NCBI GenBank assembly: GCA_003762615.1
Contig: RIAZ01000001.1
Span: 248,001-312,000, forward strand
From: Muribaculaceae bacterium Isolate-037 (Harlan)
GTDB lineage: Bacteria > Bacteroidota > Bacteroidia > Bacteroidales > Muribaculaceae
Direction of reading: 5' to 3'
DNA length: 64,000 nt
The translations under genes and the position numbers were made by a program. The notes under the pieces are model-generated. The model was not told where the DNA came from. It did no database searches and worked only from the letters and a program-made list of their open reading frames with translations. The stretch's first letter is position 1, and each line of letters begins with the position of its first letter. Below, piece by piece: positions 7,165 to 15,690 of the stretch.

Positions 7165-7596
7165 ATGGCACTATGGTTTGAATGTCGTATCCGTTACGAC
7201 AAAATGATGGAGAACGGTTCCGTCAAGCGAGTAACTGAGCCTTATCTTGTCGATGCACTCTCGTTCACCGAAGCCGAGGCAAGGATAATTGAAGAGCAGA
7301 AACCTTTCATTTCCGGCGACTTCTCGATTCCTGCCATAAAGAAGACCAACATTGCAGAAATCTTCTTTGATGATTGCTGTGATAAGTGGTGGAGCGTAAA
7401 GTACAACCTCATCACGCTCGACGAGAAGAGCGGCAAGGAGCGTAGAACTGCGGTTTACGTCATGGTTCAGGCAAATGACCAACAGGGCGCAACCGATCGC
7501 TTCAACAAAGGTATGAAGGGCACGATGTCTGATTATGAAATTGAGAAGGTCGCCGAGACAAAGATTATGGACGTTTACCCGTATTCTCCGAAATGA
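7165..7596 (+). CDS. DUF4494 family protein
   Basis: A 143-aa protein with the DUF4494 hallmarks: MALWFECRIRYDKM at the start, YLVDALSFTEAEARI, and KWWSVKYNLITLDEKSGKE followed by YVMVQANDQQGA. The family is common in Bacteroides-group phages and conjugative elements. Its biochemical role is not known to me. It starts 2 nt after the previous gene and overlaps the next by 4 nt (ATGA), placing it inside a tightly packed early block. Confidence 0.75.
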   Translation: MALWFECRIRYDKMMENGSVKRVTEPYLVDALSFTEAEARIIEEQKPFISGDFSIPAIKKTNIAEIFFDDCCDKWWSVKYNLITLDEKSGKERRTAVYVMVQANDQQGATDRFNKGMKGTMSDYEIEKVAETKIMDVYPYSPK

Positions 7597-7994
7597 GAAA
7601 CTACATTGACCAGCTAATGAAACTCACCGGGGGCAAGTCCTCCGGTGGGTCTCGTGCCAAACGTGGGAAGGGCAAAAACAAGTACAATGCCCAAAAGACA
7701 GGCGGCTACGACTCTAAAAAAGAATACCGACGCGCCTGTCTCCTGAAAGCTTTGCTTCGCTCCGGTGAGATTTCCGATCTCCGCGAACAGGTGAAGTATG
7801 TGCTTATTCCCACTCAACGCGATTCTTCCGGCAGCCTCATCGAAAAGGAATGCTCCTACTATGCTGATTTTGTCTATCGAGATAAAGACGGTAATCTGGT
7901 GGTGGAAGATACCAAAGGGGTGCGAACATCGGAATACAGGCTAAAGAAAAAGCTCATGCTTCAGGTGCATGGAATACAGATAAAAGAGGTTTGA
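7593..7994 (+). CDS. DUF1064 family protein, probable PD-(D/E)XK nuclease fold
   Basis: A 133-aa protein. A Lys/Gly-rich N-terminus is followed by KYNAQKTGGYDSKKEYRRA, then LREQVKYVLIP, YYADFVYRDKDGNL and VVEDTKGVRTSEYRLKKKLM. The YADF and EDTKG pair has the form of the D...ExK catalytic core found in DUF1064 and related phage nucleases. A role in DNA processing or junction cleavage is inferred. The 4-nt overlap with DUF4494 indicates coupling. Confidence 0.7.
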   Translation: MRNYIDQLMKLTGGKSSGGSRAKRGKGKNKYNAQKTGGYDSKKEYRRACLLKALLRSGEISDLREQVKYVLIPTQRDSSGSLIEKECSYYADFVYRDKDGNLVVEDTKGVRTSEYRLKKKLMLQVHGIQIKEV

Positions 7995-8068
7995 AAGTCC
8001 TTATGGCCGATTGGTTCGTGGGTCGCTCTTCCTGAGAGTGTAGAGCGAGACGGTCCGGTGGCTGACTT
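7995..8068 (+). ncRNA. Nested-stem structured RNA in early-operon gap
   Basis: The short gap between two genes can fold into a nested structure with three stems: P1 AAGTC (7995-7999) with GACTT (8064-8068), P2 GGCCG (8005-8009) with CGGTC (8051-8055), and P3 TCGCTCT (8023-8029) with AGAGCGA (8042-8048). There is no CCA end and no tRNA-like T arm. It could be a leader control element for the replication genes that begin at 8084. Found by eye only. Confidence 0.35.
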
Positions 8069-8083
8069 AATAGAGTTAAGAAC

Positions 8084-8683
8084 ATGGAAAAAGAATCTGA
8101 ACACAAGAGGGATTCCTTTATTTTCTATCGGAGTTTCTATGAGGCTATACATGAATTGAAAGACGATATTAAGCTGGAAGTATTTACAGCCATTACCGAG
8201 TATGCGCTGTATGGTAAAGTTCCGGAAGACCTTAAACCTGTCGCTAAAGGCATGTTTACCCTCATTAAGCCTAACCTCGATGTCAATACAGCCCGATACG
8301 AAAACGGAAAGAAGGGTGGCCGGAAACCTAAGAAAATAGCCGGTCTTCCTGTGGTCGAAACGTCTGTTGCTGCGCCTTCGTCACCTCCGGCATATTCTTC
8401 TTTTGAAGATGAAGTTGCACAAATCAAGACAGATCAGATTTGGTGTGAGCCGGTATGTATGCAATTCCGTATCGACATGTCAGAACTTGACAAGCGTCTC
8501 GATGCCTTTGTCATGCACTGTAAGGTTGAGCGAGAAAACGAGCTACACCCTTCTATAAAGGATGCGAAGCGGCATTTTACCTCATGGATGCGTAAGGCTT
8601 ACACAATCACAGAAAGGAAAAGTAACGAACAACCCAAGTCCGACGATTACACCTACAATGGTGGTTTCGGAGGTCTTGATTAG
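8084..8683 (+). CDS. DUF6291 family, replication-module protein
   Basis: A 199-aa protein. Residues about 8-75 carry the DUF6291 pattern: DSFIFYRSFYEAIHEL, VFTAITEYALYG, MFTLIKPNLDVNTARY, then a Gly/Lys-rich ENGKKGGRKPKK linker. The C-terminal part (HPSIKDAKRHFTSWMRKAY) resembles the tail of phage replication-initiation proteins. It lies directly before a DnaC-like ATPase, the usual initiator plus helicase-loader arrangement. Origin binding is inferred, not seen. Confidence 0.7.
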   Translation: MEKESEHKRDSFIFYRSFYEAIHELKDDIKLEVFTAITEYALYGKVPEDLKPVAKGMFTLIKPNLDVNTARYENGKKGGRKPKKIAGLPVVETSVAAPSSPPAYSSFEDEVAQIKTDQIWCEPVCMQFRIDMSELDKRLDAFVMHCKVERENELHPSIKDAKRHFTSWMRKAYTITERKSNEQPKSDDYTYNGGFGGLD

Positions 8684-8694
8684 CAAAGATTATT

Positions 8695-9555
8695 ATGTCA
8701 ACATATCCAAGCTGTCTGTATCAGGAATTGGTAAAGTATGGCAAGCAGCCAACCGGTAACGTCGAATGGGACCGGGGCGTTCTGGCCGTGATGAAGTCAG
8801 AAGAGCGTAACAAAGAACCGTGGGAGATTCTTCACAAGATAGCCGTCAGGTTCCAGTCGGAGTACGAAAAAGAGCAAAGTGCGCTGCCTAACATGGAAGA
8901 TGAAGAAACCTACAGCGCACATGCAAGATTCTTTCTCTTTGTGGCTAATCATGTCCTTGCACCTCAGCGTCGCGAGTTTGTGATTGACGACAACAACAGG
9001 CAGGTAATTCGCTTTCTTCTGCTGTATTTCAACGGTAGCCGGTTATGTGAGGATGTCTTTCCTGATCGCGGCTACAAGCTGCATAAGAATATCCTCCTGC
9101 AGGGCGGTGTCGGTGTTGGCAAGACAATGCTCATGCAGATATTTTCAGAGTATCTCAAACGCATTAACTCTCCCCGGCAATTCCACAACGTATCTGTGAC
9201 CCAGATGGTAAATTACTATTCGGTTCACAATGATATAGACGGCTTCCTGTATAATATCAAAGGTAGCCGGGGCTTTCAGGGGTCGCCGATAAACCTTTGC
9301 CTGAATGACATTGGCGTTGACAACCGGCCTTTCTACGGCATAGAGACAGACACTATTATTCATGACTTCCTTCATGCGCGAAATGAAATCTGGTCTAACT
9401 GGGTCGAGTATGACCGCAAGTTTGCTCACCTCACAACAAACCTCAACGACGAGAAGCTAAAAGCGAAATTCGGCCAGAAGGATTCATACGGTCGTATTCT
9501 CGACCGCTTCAAAACCTACAACGTAATTCCAATGACCGGCGAAAGCCGGAGATAA
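8695..9555 (+). CDS. DnaC-like AAA+ ATPase (helicase loader type)
   Basis: A 286-aa protein. A helical N-terminal part leads to an AAA+ core with Walker A GGVGVGKT at residues 137-144. An acidic Walker B-like stretch (NLCLNDIGVDN) follows, then a segment TTNLNDEKLKAKFG and the sensor/arginine-type end YGRILDRFKTYNVIPMTG. The layout fits DnaC/DnaI-type loaders, which deliver a replicative helicase. The phage has no helicase of the DnaB type in this window, so it probably loads the host enzyme. It follows the DUF6291 gene by 11 nt. Confidence 0.75.
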   Translation: MSTYPSCLYQELVKYGKQPTGNVEWDRGVLAVMKSEERNKEPWEILHKIAVRFQSEYEKEQSALPNMEDEETYSAHARFFLFVANHVLAPQRREFVIDDNNRQVIRFLLLYFNGSRLCEDVFPDRGYKLHKNILLQGGVGVGKTMLMQIFSEYLKRINSPRQFHNVSVTQMVNYYSVHNDIDGFLYNIKGSRGFQGSPINLCLNDIGVDNRPFYGIETDTIIHDFLHARNEIWSNWVEYDRKFAHLTTNLNDEKLKAKFGQKDSYGRILDRFKTYNVIPMTGESRR

Positions 9556-9578
9556 TTAAGAAAAGATAATTAAGAAAT

Positions 9579-10073
9579 ATGAAAAGACTCTGGACACCTG
9601 AAGAGGAAGCAGTCCTCAAGAAGATATACAAGACTATGACCGCAAAGCAACTTGCTGAACATTTTGGCAGAAGCGTCCATGTGATTCAGGTAAAATGTTT
9701 CCATCTTGGTTTAAAGAAAGGCTACGATCACGCAAAGATACAGCTTAGCTTTGATGATAAACTTTGGCTGCGTCTCAATTTCCCACATATGCGCAATGAA
9801 TTGTGCGCTATGCGTCTCGGTGTGAGCCTTCGCACTGTTGTTAGGTTGGCACGTTCTATGAGGCTTGAGAAAACACCCCAATTCATGAAGGACTCTCAGG
9901 CTTTTGCTTCTCGGAAGGCTCAAGAAAGCCACATTCGCAATGGCACTTATCCGGCAAAAGGTTACTATTCCCCAAATCTTCAGAAAAGGTGGAATTTATC
10001 AGTTAAAACCAACTTACTGGTAGCCAACAACCGTAAGTTAGATAACCTTAGAAAAGAATTTGAAAAACTATGA
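9579..10073 (+). CDS. SANT/Myb-like HTH DNA-binding protein
   Basis: A 164-aa basic protein. The N-terminus (LWTPEEEAVLKKIYKTM, then QLAEHFGRSVHVIQVKCFHL) is a Myb/SANT-type three-helix unit of the kind seen in many phage regulators. A second unit (DDKLWLRLNFPHMRNELCAM followed by LGVSLRTVVRLARSM) looks like a further helix-turn-helix. Two HTH units suggest binding to a longer or repeated site. It may control middle or late transcription, but its target is unknown. It overlaps the next small gene by 4 nt. Confidence 0.6.
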   Translation: MKRLWTPEEEAVLKKIYKTMTAKQLAEHFGRSVHVIQVKCFHLGLKKGYDHAKIQLSFDDKLWLRLNFPHMRNELCAMRLGVSLRTVVRLARSMRLEKTPQFMKDSQAFASRKAQESHIRNGTYPAKGYYSPNLQKRWNLSVKTNLLVANNRKLDNLRKEFEKL

Positions 10074-10234
10074 TAACAGAAACAATCTATCATCCCTCCG
10101 ATCTCCACAGTGGAGAATGCGAGTGGTGCGGAGAAAAGTCAGACGAGCTTATCTATGCCGTGGACGGTCAGGAAGTTTGTGTTGACTGCATCGTAGAGAA
10201 AGAGTTTTATAACGAAACAATGAAAGGAATATGA
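10070..10234 (+). CDS. 54-aa zinc-ribbon-like protein
   Basis: A short gene started at the ATG at 10070, overlapping the previous gene by 4 nt (ATGA) and the next one by 4 nt. It contains two CxxC pairs, CEWCGEKS near residue 18 and CVDCIVEKEFY near residue 40, about 20 residues apart. This is the spacing of a zinc ribbon or treble-clef finger. Probably a small DNA- or protein-binding factor. The flush overlaps on both sides strongly support its being a real gene. Confidence 0.65.
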   Translation: MITETIYHPSDLHSGECEWCGEKSDELIYAVDGQEVCVDCIVEKEFYNETMKGI

Positions 10235-10638
10235 TTAGACCAATTAAACTTAGAGCGAAAACCACTGATGGAGATTGGGCAACAGGTGATCTATGCTTCA
10301 ATGGAGTGGAGCCGCCTCAAATAATTTGGCTGCGTGAGGATTCGGAGGTTATCGAGGCTGACATTTTCGACCATGCTACAATAGGAATGTACACCGGAAT
10401 AAAGGATAAGAACGGTAAGGAGATATGCGAAGATGATTTCGTGCATTTCGTAAATCCCGGCCTTCACTATGACCTTATCGCGCCTGTGGTTTTTGAGAAT
10501 GGTGATTATTGTCTTCTTAAAAATATAAACTACCTGATTCCGATGGGTAACTTCTCCAGTGAAGTATTTGAGGTAATCGGAAATATCTTTGATAACCCGG
10601 AATTACTAAAACAAAACAAGACAGATGGCAACAAATGA
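10231..10638 (+). CDS. YopX family protein
   Basis: A 135-aa protein with the YopX signature: KLRAKTTDGDWATGDLCF at the N-terminus, TIGMYTGIKDKNGKEICEDD in the middle, and EVFEVIGNIFDNPELL near the end. YopX proteins are beta-rich, common in phages of Firmicutes and Bacteroidales, and have no established activity that I know of. The gene overlaps its upstream neighbour by 4 nt and the next by 14 nt. Confidence 0.85.
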   Translation: MIRPIKLRAKTTDGDWATGDLCFNGVEPPQIIWLREDSEVIEADIFDHATIGMYTGIKDKNGKEICEDDFVHFVNPGLHYDLIAPVVFENGDYCLLKNINYLIPMGNFSSEVFEVIGNIFDNPELLKQNKTDGNK

Positions 10639-11194
10639 CAATTCAGACTACGAAAGCATAAAAGACAGACTCCGGAAGATTCAGGCACTTGCCGAAGGAG
10701 GCTATGCAGGAGAGGCCGAGGCTGCTAAAAGAATACTTGAAAATCTCTGTCGTCAATATGGCGTGTCGATGGATGATATTCTCGACAAAGAAAAGATAAG
10801 CCGATGCCGTTTTAATGTCGGGCGTTCCAAAATCTATATTAGGCTGTTCGTTCAGTGCTATGCAAACGTCACCGGAAATAAGAGTATGAAATACAGCAAG
10901 GTTTCCGGAAGCGATATTATTCTTGACCTTACAGCTTATCAGGCCGCCGAACTTGCCAATCTTTTCTTCTGGCATAAGGCCAACCTGAAAAAAGACTTGG
11001 AAAAGACTCAGGAACTTGTATTTGAAGCATACATAAACAAGCATCATATCATCCGTGACAAAAGCAATGATCCAGAAGGAGAAGAGGAAGAACCGGTTGA
11101 TTTTTCCTCTATCGACTTTGAGCATTTGAAAAAGGTGCTATACATGCAGGAGACTTTGAACGACAACAAATATCGTAAGATGATAGAGAAATGA
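10625..11194 (+). CDS. DUF2786-type protein
   Basis: A 189-aa protein. Residues about 10-55 match DUF2786 (DRLRKIQALAEGGYAGEAEA, then AAKRILENLCRQYGVSMDDI). The remainder contains a helical segment (YQAAELANLFFWHKANLKKD) and an acidic low-complexity stretch (DPEGEEEEPVD). The family is widespread in phages with no settled role. Overlaps the following gene by 4 nt. Confidence 0.65.
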   Translation: MATNDNSDYESIKDRLRKIQALAEGGYAGEAEAAKRILENLCRQYGVSMDDILDKEKISRCRFNVGRSKIYIRLFVQCYANVTGNKSMKYSKVSGSDIILDLTAYQAAELANLFFWHKANLKKDLEKTQELVFEAYINKHHIIRDKSNDPEGEEEEPVDFSSIDFEHLKKVLYMQETLNDNKYRKMIEK

Positions 11195-11385
11195 CAAACC
11201 GACAATTCTTTGATCGCGTCGTACAGCTTCGCCGGTTCCAGAAGGAATACTTTGCGACACGCTCCCGTGAGTCTCTCCAACAGGCTAAGGCTCTGGAAAA
11301 GGAAATAGACGATGAAATTGCAAGAGTGCAAAAGATTCTTGCGAGTAGAGAACAGCAACAACCGCCAAATCTTTTCAATCAATGA
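11191..11385 (+). CDS. Small helical protein, unknown function
   Basis: A 64-aa protein, almost wholly a charged amphipathic helix (SLQQAKALEKEIDDEIARVQ), which suggests a coiled-coil dimer. It overlaps both neighbours by 4 nt. It lies in the final, small-gene part of the early operon. No family recognised. Confidence 0.6.
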   Translation: MTNRQFFDRVVQLRRFQKEYFATRSRESLQQAKALEKEIDDEIARVQKILASREQQQPPNLFNQ

Positions 11386-11603
11386 ACATGACAATACTTC
11401 AACGCGCCGTCCTCGCTATCGTAAAGGAGGTCGCACAAGACAAAAAGAACCGCAACATCCTCCCCGGAGACGTAATGCGCTCAGAAATCAGTGTAGCTGT
11501 CAGCAAAACCCTTGAACAGCTTACCGAAATGGGAGAATTGACACACAGGCTTCTGTCTGTAAACAAAATTGATGCGTATGCAATACCCGAAGCGTCGAGC
11601 TAA
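11382..11603 (+). CDS. Small protein, unknown function
   Basis: A 73-aa helical protein (MTILQRAVLAIVKEVAQDKK) with a possible winged-helix pattern (DVMRSEISVAVSKTLEQLTE). Starts in a 4-nt overlap with the preceding gene. No family recognised; a small regulator is possible. Confidence 0.55.
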   Translation: MNMTILQRAVLAIVKEVAQDKKNRNILPGDVMRSEISVAVSKTLEQLTEMGELTHRLLSVNKIDAYAIPEASS

Positions 11604-11754
11604 CCTTCTTTATAAGCTGCGTCGCCATGGCGTGGAGTGCGACACGAAACATCGTGTAATCTTCCTGCCATACTTCGACACTCCTGAGCGTTACCCACAG
11701 ATTCCGCGCCTCTGCCGGGAATTTCATTTTAATATTCAATATATCATTATATAA
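11578..11754 (+). CDS. Small basic protein, unknown function
   Basis: A 58-aa basic protein started at the ATG at 11578 (MQYPKRRANLLYKLRRHGVE). Two in-frame ATG codons lie slightly upstream. It overlaps the end of the preceding gene by 26 nt. The pattern RRHGVECDTKHRVIFLP suggests a short beta-hairpin after a basic helix. A minus-strand frame over the same DNA looks like a shadow. Confidence 0.5.
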   Translation: MQYPKRRANLLYKLRRHGVECDTKHRVIFLPYFDTPERYPQIPRLCREFHFNIQYIII

Positions 11755-11774
11755 TACTGTATCAAATTTGCGCA

Positions 11775-12140
11775 ATGGAAAAGATTCTCTCAACTACACG
11801 TCGGCCAGACATAACCTTTCATGATACAGGCGAGATTTATATTACCGCTCGTGTCGCCCGGATACTTCGGCTCAACGGTGATTCTTGCCTCAATGTGGCG
11901 ATAGAAAACGGTGAGTACCTTCTCTTCGCCGAACACTATGAGAACATGATCGGCAATCACACCGGACGCTGTTACCCTGTCAATTCAGGGAGCCGGTATT
12001 ACCGGGCTAACTCCGTCAAGCTATGCCGGGCAATACTCAATGCCTGTGGAGTGTCAGGACGCGCTGCCCTGATGTGTGGTGAGACTATCTCAATCAACGA
12101 CAAACCTCATATTACCCTAATAACCAGAACTACGCTATGA
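11775..12140 (+). CDS. Unknown protein coupled to tail gene
   Basis: A 121-aa protein with a beta-rich start (DITFHDTGEIYITARVARIL) that loosely recalls a swapped-hairpin DNA-binding fold. A Gly/Arg-rich middle and a helix (SVKLCRAILNACGVSG) follow. It overlaps the large tail gene by 4 nt (ATGA), so the two are translationally coupled. It may be a regulator or a structural partner. The 20 nt before its start are very AT-rich, but no clean promoter is seen. Confidence 0.55.
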   Translation: MEKILSTTRRPDITFHDTGEIYITARVARILRLNGDSCLNVAIENGEYLLFAEHYENMIGNHTGRCYPVNSGSRYYRANSVKLCRAILNACGVSGRAALMCGETISINDKPHITLITRTTL

Positions 12141-15052
12141 TAAAAGAAATAAAATACACCGGTTTCACGGCTGTACCGTCTGACTATGAATGTCAGGACG
12201 GAGACCTCGCCGCCTCTATCAATATTGTTCCGGAGGATGGTCAGCTTAAAATCATAAATCAGCCATTGGTTATAATGACTCTGCCTTCGGAAAGCCAAAG
12301 GGTGATATTTATCCATGAGGCGACAGGCTACAAGCACTACATCATCTATGATGAGGCTTCCTATAAAATCCTTTGGCTTAACGACCTTTCAGGCACATCC
12401 ACGGAAATAGGCTCTTTCTACGATGTTACCCACTGTAATGCCGTTGGAAATACATTGCTGATTTTTACAAAGTCTGCGATCTATTATCTCCTGTGGAAAG
12501 ATACTGCATATAAAAACCTCGGCACACACCTGCCGAATATTGAGGTTTCTTTTGGCCTCGTAGGTCACCCTCGATTGTTCAGTGTTTCAGATAAGGACAA
12601 ATCCAAATTTACCATAAACTTTGCAGAGAAGATTTCTATATGGGATTCTTACACTGAATTGAGTGAGGCCAACCAGACTACCATAACAGAACAGGTAATG
12701 GCAAAGGTCAATAAGTTTATCCGTGAACAGTCTATTGACAAAGGCCGGTTCTGTTTCCCCTTCTTCGTGCGCTATGCGCTTCGGCTCTATGACGGTTCTC
12801 TTGTGTGCCATTCTGCGCCCATTCTGATGAATCCTCAGACGCTTCCTGCGCCGTTGGTGCTTCTGGGCGGTTTCAGGGGTTCAGACGGTTTCACAGAGGC
12901 CTATGACTGTAATGTAATGCTTGTGGCTTGCGATCTCGATTATAAGGTTCGTCACACGGCTGATTATTATAAATTGGACGACTGGGCAGACATCGTGACC
13001 GGGATTGAGGTCTTTATCTCCAAACCGATATACACCTATGAACAGGGAGGCAAGATTTCAAGCCTACGCGATACTGATAATTTCGACAGCACATTTATTG
13101 GCCGCATTTACCATAATAGTTATCATCTCGGAGGTGCGCCCAACTATCCGTCGTCTGTAACTGAAGATTGTGTATTGGGCCCAATGGCACAAGAACAGAC
13201 AACCGATTTTCTCAACTGTTATGCAGAATGGACATACAAGCGACTCTATACGCTCTATTTCTCGCCTGACCGCACATATCCCTCATATACTCTGCACATG
13301 CCGGAATTGTCAGACGAGAAAATCGGTGAGTCTATTAAAAGCTGCTCGCTTTTCTACAAGTTGCGCACTCTTTCCTCGGCTGATATAAAGGAGACAGACC
13401 GCAAGGTTATTCCTATTGAAGATGATTACCTGCAATCTCTTGTTTCGCGTGAGGTCATGACGGATGATTACCTTTCACATGATCCGTTGTCGGCAAATTC
13501 TTCACAGGTCTATAACTCTCGCCTCAACCTATCCGGTGTGAAGCGTAGCCTTTTCAATGGCTTTTCGGCTTCCTCAATGTTCGCGTTTACAGACCGTTTC
13601 ATCGGTGAATGGAAGGATAAGGACGGTAAAGTTAAGGTTCAACCTAACACCTTTCCCGATATGGTACGAATTGGGATATATGTAAAAGAGGGTGGAAAGG
13701 TTCATTATGTCACCACTGAAGGGGAATGTGGTGCGTTCTTGTCTCCAAAGGTCAAAGTTCCGAAGTCGGGCATGGAAAATGAGGAGGATTGGGATAGTGA
13801 CCCGAATAAATATAATGAAGTACTTCTCAAACGCTCTACAGGCTGTTTTATATTCTATCCTAATGTTAATGCCACTACTGCTGTCATATCGAGTTTGTAC
13901 GGCGATTCCGGCTCTCCTTATGGCGGTGGCAGTATGGTGGTAGAATTGAAGCCTCACGAATTTCTGAACGGTGCTTATGCGCTGCTCGATTATAACATGG
14001 AGCGAGTACACAACTATTCTTCTGATCTCGTTCCTCAGATAACAACATCTCCATACGGGGATGCAAACACAATAGATTGCGGCTCTAAGGTATATACCTC
14101 GGAGGTCAACAATCCGTTTTACTTTCCTGTCACTGGAATTAATACGATAGGCACCGGGCGAATACTCGGAATGGCTACGGCGGCGAAGGCTCTTTCTCAG
14201 GGTCAGTTCGGCCAGTTCCCTCTCTACGCTTTCACGACTGATGGAGTGTGGGCTATGGAAGTGAGTTCTAACGGAACATTCTCAGCCAAGCAGCCTATCA
14301 CGCGCGATGTGTGTATCAATCCGGAAGGAATAACCCAGATAGACAGTGCCGTCCTTTTCCCTACCGACAGGGGCATTATGCTTATCTCTGGATCACAGAC
14401 GCAATGTATCACTGACGTTATAGCCAACGATGTTGATTTTGACGTACTGACGCTCCCCGGTATGGATAAACTTCACGCAATGGTCGGACATGATGAGGAA
14501 GATTCCTGTTTCCCGGTTATTCCTTTCCTCGACTTCATTTCTTCGTGCGGAATGATTTATGACTATCCGCATCAACGAATAATAGTTTTCAACAAGAATT
14601 ACACCTACGCCTATGTCTATTCCCTGAAGTCCAAGCAGTGGGGCATGATGTATTCAAAGATTGCTAATGTCATAAATTCATATCCGGAGGCTCTTGCCGT
14701 CGATACGGGAGGCAACCTCGTTGACTTCTCACAGGCAAGTGAGGAAAGACAGACCGGCCTTCTCATTACGCGCCCCCTGAAGTTTGGAGCGTCCGACGTG
14801 CTGAAAACTATTGATACACTGATTCAACGCGGCGTGTTCCGGAAAGGACATGTTAAATCCGCACTCTACGGCTCGCGCGATCTGTTTAATTGGCATCTGG
14901 TAAATTCCTCCGTATCTCACCAAATAATCAACCGTAGGGGTACACCTTACAAGTATTTCCGTGTAGCTCTCGTGTGCGACCTCGACCCAGACGAAAATGT
15001 TTGTGGCTGCACAGTACAGTTCTCTCCGCGAATGACAAATAGAATTAGGTAA
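12137..15052 (+). CDS. Large tail protein (tail hub / stabilisation type)
   Basis: A 971-aa protein, beta-rich throughout and with no signal or membrane segment. The C-terminal half has blade-like repeats such as LYAFTTDGVWAMEVSSNG and SAVLFPTDRGIMLISGS, typical of tail-hub or P22 gp10-like stabilisation proteins of short-tailed phages. It lies at the end of the rightward operon, convergent with the late operon that carries the fibres. That is odd for a virion gene, and it may need read-through from the early promoter or an internal promoter. Assignment is by composition and context; the family is not certain. Confidence 0.55.
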   Translation: MIKEIKYTGFTAVPSDYECQDGDLAASINIVPEDGQLKIINQPLVIMTLPSESQRVIFIHEATGYKHYIIYDEASYKILWLNDLSGTSTEIGSFYDVTHCNAVGNTLLIFTKSAIYYLLWKDTAYKNLGTHLPNIEVSFGLVGHPRLFSVSDKDKSKFTINFAEKISIWDSYTELSEANQTTITEQVMAKVNKFIREQSIDKGRFCFPFFVRYALRLYDGSLVCHSAPILMNPQTLPAPLVLLGGFRGSDGFTEAYDCNVMLVACDLDYKVRHTADYYKLDDWADIVTGIEVFISKPIYTYEQGGKISSLRDTDNFDSTFIGRIYHNSYHLGGAPNYPSSVTEDCVLGPMAQEQTTDFLNCYAEWTYKRLYTLYFSPDRTYPSYTLHMPELSDEKIGESIKSCSLFYKLRTLSSADIKETDRKVIPIEDDYLQSLVSREVMTDDYLSHDPLSANSSQVYNSRLNLSGVKRSLFNGFSASSMFAFTDRFIGEWKDKDGKVKVQPNTFPDMVRIGIYVKEGGKVHYVTTEGECGAFLSPKVKVPKSGMENEEDWDSDPNKYNEVLLKRSTGCFIFYPNVNATTAVISSLYGDSGSPYGGGSMVVELKPHEFLNGAYALLDYNMERVHNYSSDLVPQITTSPYGDANTIDCGSKVYTSEVNNPFYFPVTGINTIGTGRILGMATAAKALSQGQFGQFPLYAFTTDGVWAMEVSSNGTFSAKQPITRDVCINPEGITQIDSAVLFPTDRGIMLISGSQTQCITDVIANDVDFDVLTLPGMDKLHAMVGHDEEDSCFPVIPFLDFISSCGMIYDYPHQRIIVFNKNYTYAYVYSLKSKQWGMMYSKIANVINSYPEALAVDTGGNLVDFSQASEERQTGLLITRPLKFGASDVLKTIDTLIQRGVFRKGHVKSALYGSRDLFNWHLVNSSVSHQIINRRGTPYKYFRVALVCDLDPDENVCGCTVQFSPRMTNRIR

Positions 15053-15083
15053 ATCTTTTGTAAAAAGGATTGTTTATTAGCGA

Positions 15084-15118
15084 GAAGAGCCGCCATGCGT
15101 GATGCACAGCGGCTCTTC
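15084..15118. terminator. Bidirectional terminator between convergent operons
   Basis: A perfect 10-bp inverted repeat, GAAGAGCCGC (15084-15093) and GCGGCTCTTC (15109-15118), with a 15-nt loop. It lies between the end of the rightward tail gene (15052) and the end of the leftward late operon (15137). A TTTATC tract follows on the plus side. It probably stops both operons. Confidence 0.75.
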
Positions 15119-15136
15119 GTTTATCATATACCAAAA

Positions 15137-15679
15137 TTACAACCAGTGCGGCCTTATTCGTGACCGGTCTCGTGTCTGGCTCTTCACTTGGTTTATCCTC
15201 GTGAGAGTTGCTTCGGCCTTTCGCTTCCACGTCTCTTCCTTCGGTGGGTTGGTGATACTCATCCAGTCGGCTATCGCGATACAGACCATAAGTTCATGTA
15301 TCAGCCCTCCTAAAAGATTGAGCGTTGTCTGTGAATAGGTTTCAGGGACGTTCAGGAAGATTCCATATACTGGCTTTTCCCTCAGCCGGTCGTCAACTAC
15401 CGGGTGGTGGATTTCGTGTTGCGTGAAGGGATAGAGCCTCTCGACTACATCTGCGTGGGCAAGACTCAGAATCCGGATCACGCGGTCCACGTTGCCCTCT
15501 TCGCCTACGTCCTGCACCATGTGGCGACTGTGCTGCGTATCCTCCGGCATGATGTCTCCCTCGATGTAGCAATAGTTCTTTATGTCATAAAGAAGCTGCT
15601 CACGCTTCAGGATTATCACGACGAGACGCTTTCCGGTCGGCTGTCTGCCGCACTCAACTATTTCGACGCTCTTCTCCAT
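15137..15679 (-). CDS. Unknown virion-associated protein, paralog C of three
   Basis: A 180-aa protein, the last gene of the leftward late operon. It shares a layout with the next two genes upstream: an N-terminal strand with KREQLLYDIKNYCYIEGD, a helical middle, and the segment IADWMSITNPPKEETWKRKA. The common signature is ADW-x-x-ITNP followed by a basic Arg/Pro tail. The most diverged copy. The family is unknown to me; late position suggests a virion or assembly role. Confidence 0.55.
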   Translation of the reverse strand: MEKSVEIVECGRQPTGKRLVVIILKREQLLYDIKNYCYIEGDIMPEDTQHSRHMVQDVGEEGNVDRVIRILSLAHADVVERLYPFTQHEIHHPVVDDRLREKPVYGIFLNVPETYSQTTLNLLGGLIHELMVCIAIADWMSITNPPKEETWKRKAEATLTRINQVKSQTRDRSRIRPHWL

Positions 15680-15690
15680 GTCTGGATCTG

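Noticed and set aside
7995..8068. Second tRNA in the early operon
   Set aside because: No T arm, discriminator or CCA; the stems fit a nested hairpin, so it was listed as a structured RNA instead.
11740..11774. Possible promoter TATCAAATTTG before the gene at 11775
   Set aside because: Spacing between TA and TTTG is too long for the Bacteroidales -7 consensus and no -33 element is visible.
15045..15230. Minus-strand 61-aa frame across the terminator
   Set aside because: It spans the bidirectional terminator and the end of the paralog gene, and has no gene-like features.
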